Shown here: positions 60,747 to 64,000 of the stretch, in pieces
Numbering within the stretch: position 1 is the first letter of the stretch
Layout: every line of letters starts with the position of its first letter
Origin: Plasmodiophora brassicae
Taxonomy: Eukaryota; Endomyxa: Phytomyxea; Phytomyxea; Plasmodiophorida
Direction of reading: 5' to 3'
Assembly (NCBI GenBank): GCA_036867785.1
Contig: CP145428.1
Coordinates: forward strand, 186,001-250,000
DNA: 64,000 nucleotides
Program-made: the position numbers and the translations under genes
The notes under the pieces: model-generated
Databases searched by the model: none
Seen by the model: only the letters and a program-made list of their open reading frames with translations
What the model was told of the DNA's origin: nothing

Positions 60747-61921
60747 ATGGTGCAGCCCGGAGGGTTCTGGGTGCGGGCCGGGGCGCTGATGCTGGGGTCG
60801 GTGGCGTTCGGCGCCAGCCTGGGCTGGTTTGTCGCCAGGTCGATGCGCGATCGTCGGCGGCCGCGGAAACCGTGGCGCATCTACCTGATGCGCCACGGCG
60901 AAAGCACCGGCAACGTCGACAGGAACCTGTTCACGTTCGTTCCCGACCACGCTATCCCGCTGACGGTCGGTGGTGTCCGACGCGAAGCCGCGCGTCATCG
61001 TGTGAACGGTGTATTGTGCACAGGGCGAAGGAGCCAGGCAGGCGAGTGCAGCTGGGAAGACACTTCGGGCGATGGTCGGCGACGACGACGTGCGGTTCTG
61101 GGTGAGCCCGTACCAACGCGCCCGCCAGACGTTCGACCTCGTCGCGACCCATTTCGACGCCGGGAAGGTCAGCGTCAGGGAAGAGCCGCGCCTCCGCGAG
61201 CAGGACTGGGTGCGTACTCGTTGCCCGCGCCTCTGCGACGATCACTGATGCGCCCGGTGCTCGCGCAGGGCAACTTCCAGGACTGCGAGATCATCGCCGA
61301 GTGCAGGCGACTGCGCCGGAAGTTCGGCCCGTTCTTCTACCGTCAGTGTCGCCCCCGTGTCGCCCGTTCGTCTCTGTGATTAACGTACGGATCGGCAGGT
61401 ATTCCTGCTGGCGAGTCTGGTAAGGGCGCCCCCGCCCCCAGGCGGCGCGTCCCGATGTGCTAACGCGCCGCCATGGTCACAGGCGCCGACGTGTTCGACC
61501 GCGTCAGCAGTTTCCTGGAGAGCCTGTACCGCGACTTCGACGCCTCCAGAGCGCAGCACGTCGTCCTGATCTCGCATGGGCTCACCGTACCTGGTCCTTT
61601 GTCGTCGTCGCCGTACGCCGGTTTGACCAATGTGTCGTTACCCAGTGCCGGCTGTTCCTCATGCGGTTCCTGCACTGGCCGTTCGAGAAGTTCGAGAGGA
61701 CCAAGAACCTGGACAACTGCGAGATCCTGATCCTCGAACGCCAGGCCGACAATCGATACGCGCTGATCACGCCGGTGGAAGAAACGCCGATGGCGGCCCA
61801 CGACGAGTGGGACGAGTACGCGCGGTGCAAAGACCACCACAATCCGTCATCAGCGTCGTCCCCGCCGGAACCTCTGTCGCCCGCCTCGCGGCATCGCAAG
61901 CTCATATCGAACCTGGTATGA
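60747..61921 (+). CDS. Membrane-anchored histidine phosphatase (phosphoglycerate-mutase-like, AT74 type)
   Basis: ATG at 60747. An N-terminal anchor helix (ALMLGSVAFGASLGWFVA) is followed by IYLMRHGESTGNVD (catalytic RHG). Six exons are separated by introns at 60966-61023, 61210-61268, 61342-61398, 61420-61482 and 61587-61645. Exon 4 is a 21-nt micro-exon (61399-61419) that supplies the IPAGES part of the RIPAGESGADVFDR motif. Also seen: FWVSPYQRARQT, EPRLREQDWGNFQD, HVVLISHGLT (second catalytic His) and RLFLMRFLHW. The motif order is that of plant AT74-like histidine-phosphatase proteins; substrate unknown. The C-terminal 60 residues are polar. Confidence 0.85.
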
Positions 61922-62266
61922 TCGTCCGTCGAGCCCGCGCGTTGCCCGGGTCGACAGACTGGCTCCGATCGCGACGCGAGGTTGGCGTCGTCCAGTGCCC
62001 TCGTCGTTGGGATCACGACTCCACCCCGTCCTACTCGATGCAACGCGCCCCTTCCCTGCTCTTCTGCAGGCTGCCACACACAATGTATTACACAGATTGC
62101 CGTTTGTTTCCCACGCCTGTGTGCAACCAATCTCTAACAGGCGGGTCGCCGTTGACTGATGATGTGTCGTCCAACGCGCTGGCGCCGGGCGTTTGTGGCG
62201 TCAGGTCAACAATACGATGCTTTATAGTTGGCATGTTGATTCGCGTTGCGAACGTCGTCGGGATAT
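61922..62266. other. Convergent 3' region
   Basis: 345 bp between the stop codons of the phosphatase gene (plus) and the Cys-rich gene (minus). No gene seen. Confidence 0.5.
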
Positions 62267-63940
62267 CTAGCCCGTCTGCTGGGAAGCGCACTGGCGGTTC
62301 TGTGCGATGCCCGCCTGGACGCACGACGCTGTGTACAGACTGGCCGTCTGGACCGGGTGGCCTGGCGACGGGTGCACGATGATGGTGCTGCCGACGTTGC
62401 CGGTCAGCGCGTCTGGAGGGGCAGACGCATGTCAGCCGGGTCCCTTCGAGCACGGAACTGGGTACCTACTCTCACAGCACATGACGTTGCCACCCGTGCT
62501 CTGGTTGGGGCCCATCCACAGGTCGACGTGCTTCTTCCCCGACTTCGCGTCGATGTCACATTGGGCGCAGTCGTCCTCCATGATGTAGTATTTCTGCACG
62601 CCGGGCACGTAGATGATGGTGCCAGGAGCAATCAGCTTGGCAGCACCTGCCACGTCAGAAGGTCACTCAACAGGTTCCCACAGACGAACCGCGTTGTACC
62701 GACCTGCGAAGGTGATCGGATCACTATACGTGCCGGATCCCTCGTGGGCAATCTGGTGCTGCTGTGGTCCCTGGCCTGGATACGAGATGTCGGCACCACC
62801 GTACCCGCCGTCCGACGCCGTGTTGTCGTCGTATCCGTAGAAGGTGATCAGCACGTTCGTCCAGGTCGTCTCGGACGAGGACGGCACTGTCGATGGAGCA
62901 GCACTCGGCGTCGGGCGAGGAGGGCTTGGCGTCGTCGCTGGACCGTCGCCGGCGCCTACATTCGTGCTGCTTGCGCAGGCGCCGGAGACGCAGACCAAAG
63001 CGTCGTCGCAATCGTTTTCTGATGCGCATGTTGCTCCCAGACAGTGGCCAGCCTGCGCCAATGCGAGGTTAACGAACCGCCGAACGCAATGGCGCTGTCC
63101 ATACCCAGAAGCAGGCAGTGGTTCCTCTGGTAGAAGGTGCAGGCGTAACACGAGGGGCGGGTGTTGACGTGGTACTCGGCGCGTTGCTGTTCCCGCAACG
63201 CCCAGAGACGCAGGTCAGCGAATCACTGCAGTCGTCGTCTGATGTGCACGTTGCTCCCGAACAGTGCCCGGCCTAATAAGGGCGGAATTAGCAGATGATG
63301 ACCCGCAGGCAGTGGCTGGTGTCCTTACCCAGGTGCACGTACTGCTCGACGCGCTGCCCAGCGATGGCGGTGGTGTCGAACGGGCGGCGGGCGTTGCTGA
63401 GCTGGGGGCGTGGCTTCCCGCGCAACGTCCGGAGGCACAGATGAGGACGTCGCTGCAATCGTTGTCTGATGAGCACGTTGCACCCAGGCAGTGCCCAGCC
63501 TGATCACGTTCCATTAGTGCAACCGCGTAAGGCACTTCATGGAGTGTCGTTACCCAGGAGCAACTAGGGGATGACGGTGACGGTTTTGACGACGAAGGGG
63601 TTGGCTGCGGAGACCTGGACGGGGACGGTGGCGAAGGAGGCACCGAGCTGGTTCCTCCGCAGACGCGGTTGACGCAGGTCAGGGCACCGTCGCAGTCATC
63701 GTCGGAACCGCACGACGCGCCAGCACAGTGACCAGCCTGTTGTAGCAAACCACGGTCAGACGCCAAACCTGCATGACGATGGTTAACTACCCAAGAACAC
63801 GTATTCGTCGATGGTTTGCTGATCAGCGACGTGGCTAGCTTCTGTAGCGGCGAAGAGGCTTGACGACGTGCTGCTGCAATTGATGATAGTATTAGCAGGG
63901 CGACAGAGAATAGCACTGTCCAGTATATTTGGCGACCCAT
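62267..63940 (-). CDS. Secreted modular protein: four Cys-rich modules plus a double-psi barrel-like domain
   Basis: ATG at 63940 with a signal peptide (VLFSVALLILSSIAAA). Four modules, each of the form AGHCxGA[TS]CxSxxDCxDxLxC, start at their own exon; in every case a phase-0 GT-AG intron falls between C-x-W and AGHC. Pro/Ser/Thr linkers separate the first modules. A further 47-nt intron (near 63120-63170) keeps module 3 in frame. After module 4 a C-terminal domain reads VLITFYGYDDNTAS, GTYSDPITFAG, GTIIYVPGVQKYYIMEDDC and HVDLWMGP, then a last exon ending at TAG 62267-62269. This domain resembles expansin/barwin-like secreted proteins of fungi and protists. Likely cell-wall or extracellular. 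Confidence 0.72.
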
Positions 63941-64000
63941 ACGCGCGCCCCCCAGATAAATGATACAGACTCAAACGATAACAAGCACTTAACAATAACG
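63941..64000. other. Window end, upstream of the Cys-rich gene
   Basis: Probable 5' region of the preceding minus-strand gene; nothing else visible. Confidence 0.4.

Noticed and set aside
63120-63200. Frameshift in the third Cys module
   Set aside because: A 47-nt GTACCA...ACCAG intron restores the frame without invoking a mutation.

Overview
The window is nuclear DNA from a GC-rich, gene-dense, single-celled eukaryote. Genes carry short GT-AG introns, mostly about 41-86 nt, and one 21-nt micro-exon was found. A CFAP45 microtubule-inner protein, a CEP295-like centriolar protein and a kinesin point to an organism with a flagellate stage. MCM9, a bifunctional lysine-degradation enzyme, METTL26, 14-3-3 and a membrane-bound cyclic-nucleotide phosphodiesterase argue against yeast-like fungi. 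A plasmodiophorid, another cercozoan or a stramenopile would fit, but the species cannot be named from the sequence alone.

Layout: bases 1 to about 14,600 are a three-level transposon nest. An outer Ty3/gypsy chromovirus (pol on +) is split by a 10.7-kb CACTA (En/Spm) DNA transposon (3035-13724, AAT target duplication). The CACTA transposase gene is itself split by a young, complete Ty3/gypsy element on the minus strand (5924-11188, two 176-bp LTRs that look identical). Next come a decayed Penelope-like reverse transcriptase (14.6-15.4 kb) and a tyrosine-recombinase (Crypton-like) cassette (15.5-18.3 kb) broken by a palindromic, tRNA-like insertion.

From 18.4 kb to the end the window is mostly host genes: an F-box/ankyrin membrane protein; an importin 7/8-type transport receptor; a duplicated locus (24.4-33.4 kb) with two paralogous type I membrane proteins of an unrecognised family flanking two 7-TM proteins, with CFAP45 between; an RGG mRNA-export adaptor; a secreted or anchored non-specific nuclease; 14-3-3; MCM9 head-to-head with METTL26; a compositionally odd secreted beta-propeller; a CEP295-like protein; a kinesin; a coiled-coil protein; a LENG1-like splicing-associated protein; AASS (LKR/SDH); a GPI-anchored protein; UBC9; a 6-TM phosphodiesterase; several small membrane proteins; a membrane-anchored histidine phosphatase; and a secreted modular Cys-rich/barwin-like protein.

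No operons are expected. Many neighbours sit only 10-150 bp apart, often head-to-head or tail-to-tail. Secreted, GPI-anchored and membrane proteins are unusually frequent. Exon models were joined by eye from reading frame, splice signals and family conservation, so boundaries are inferences.
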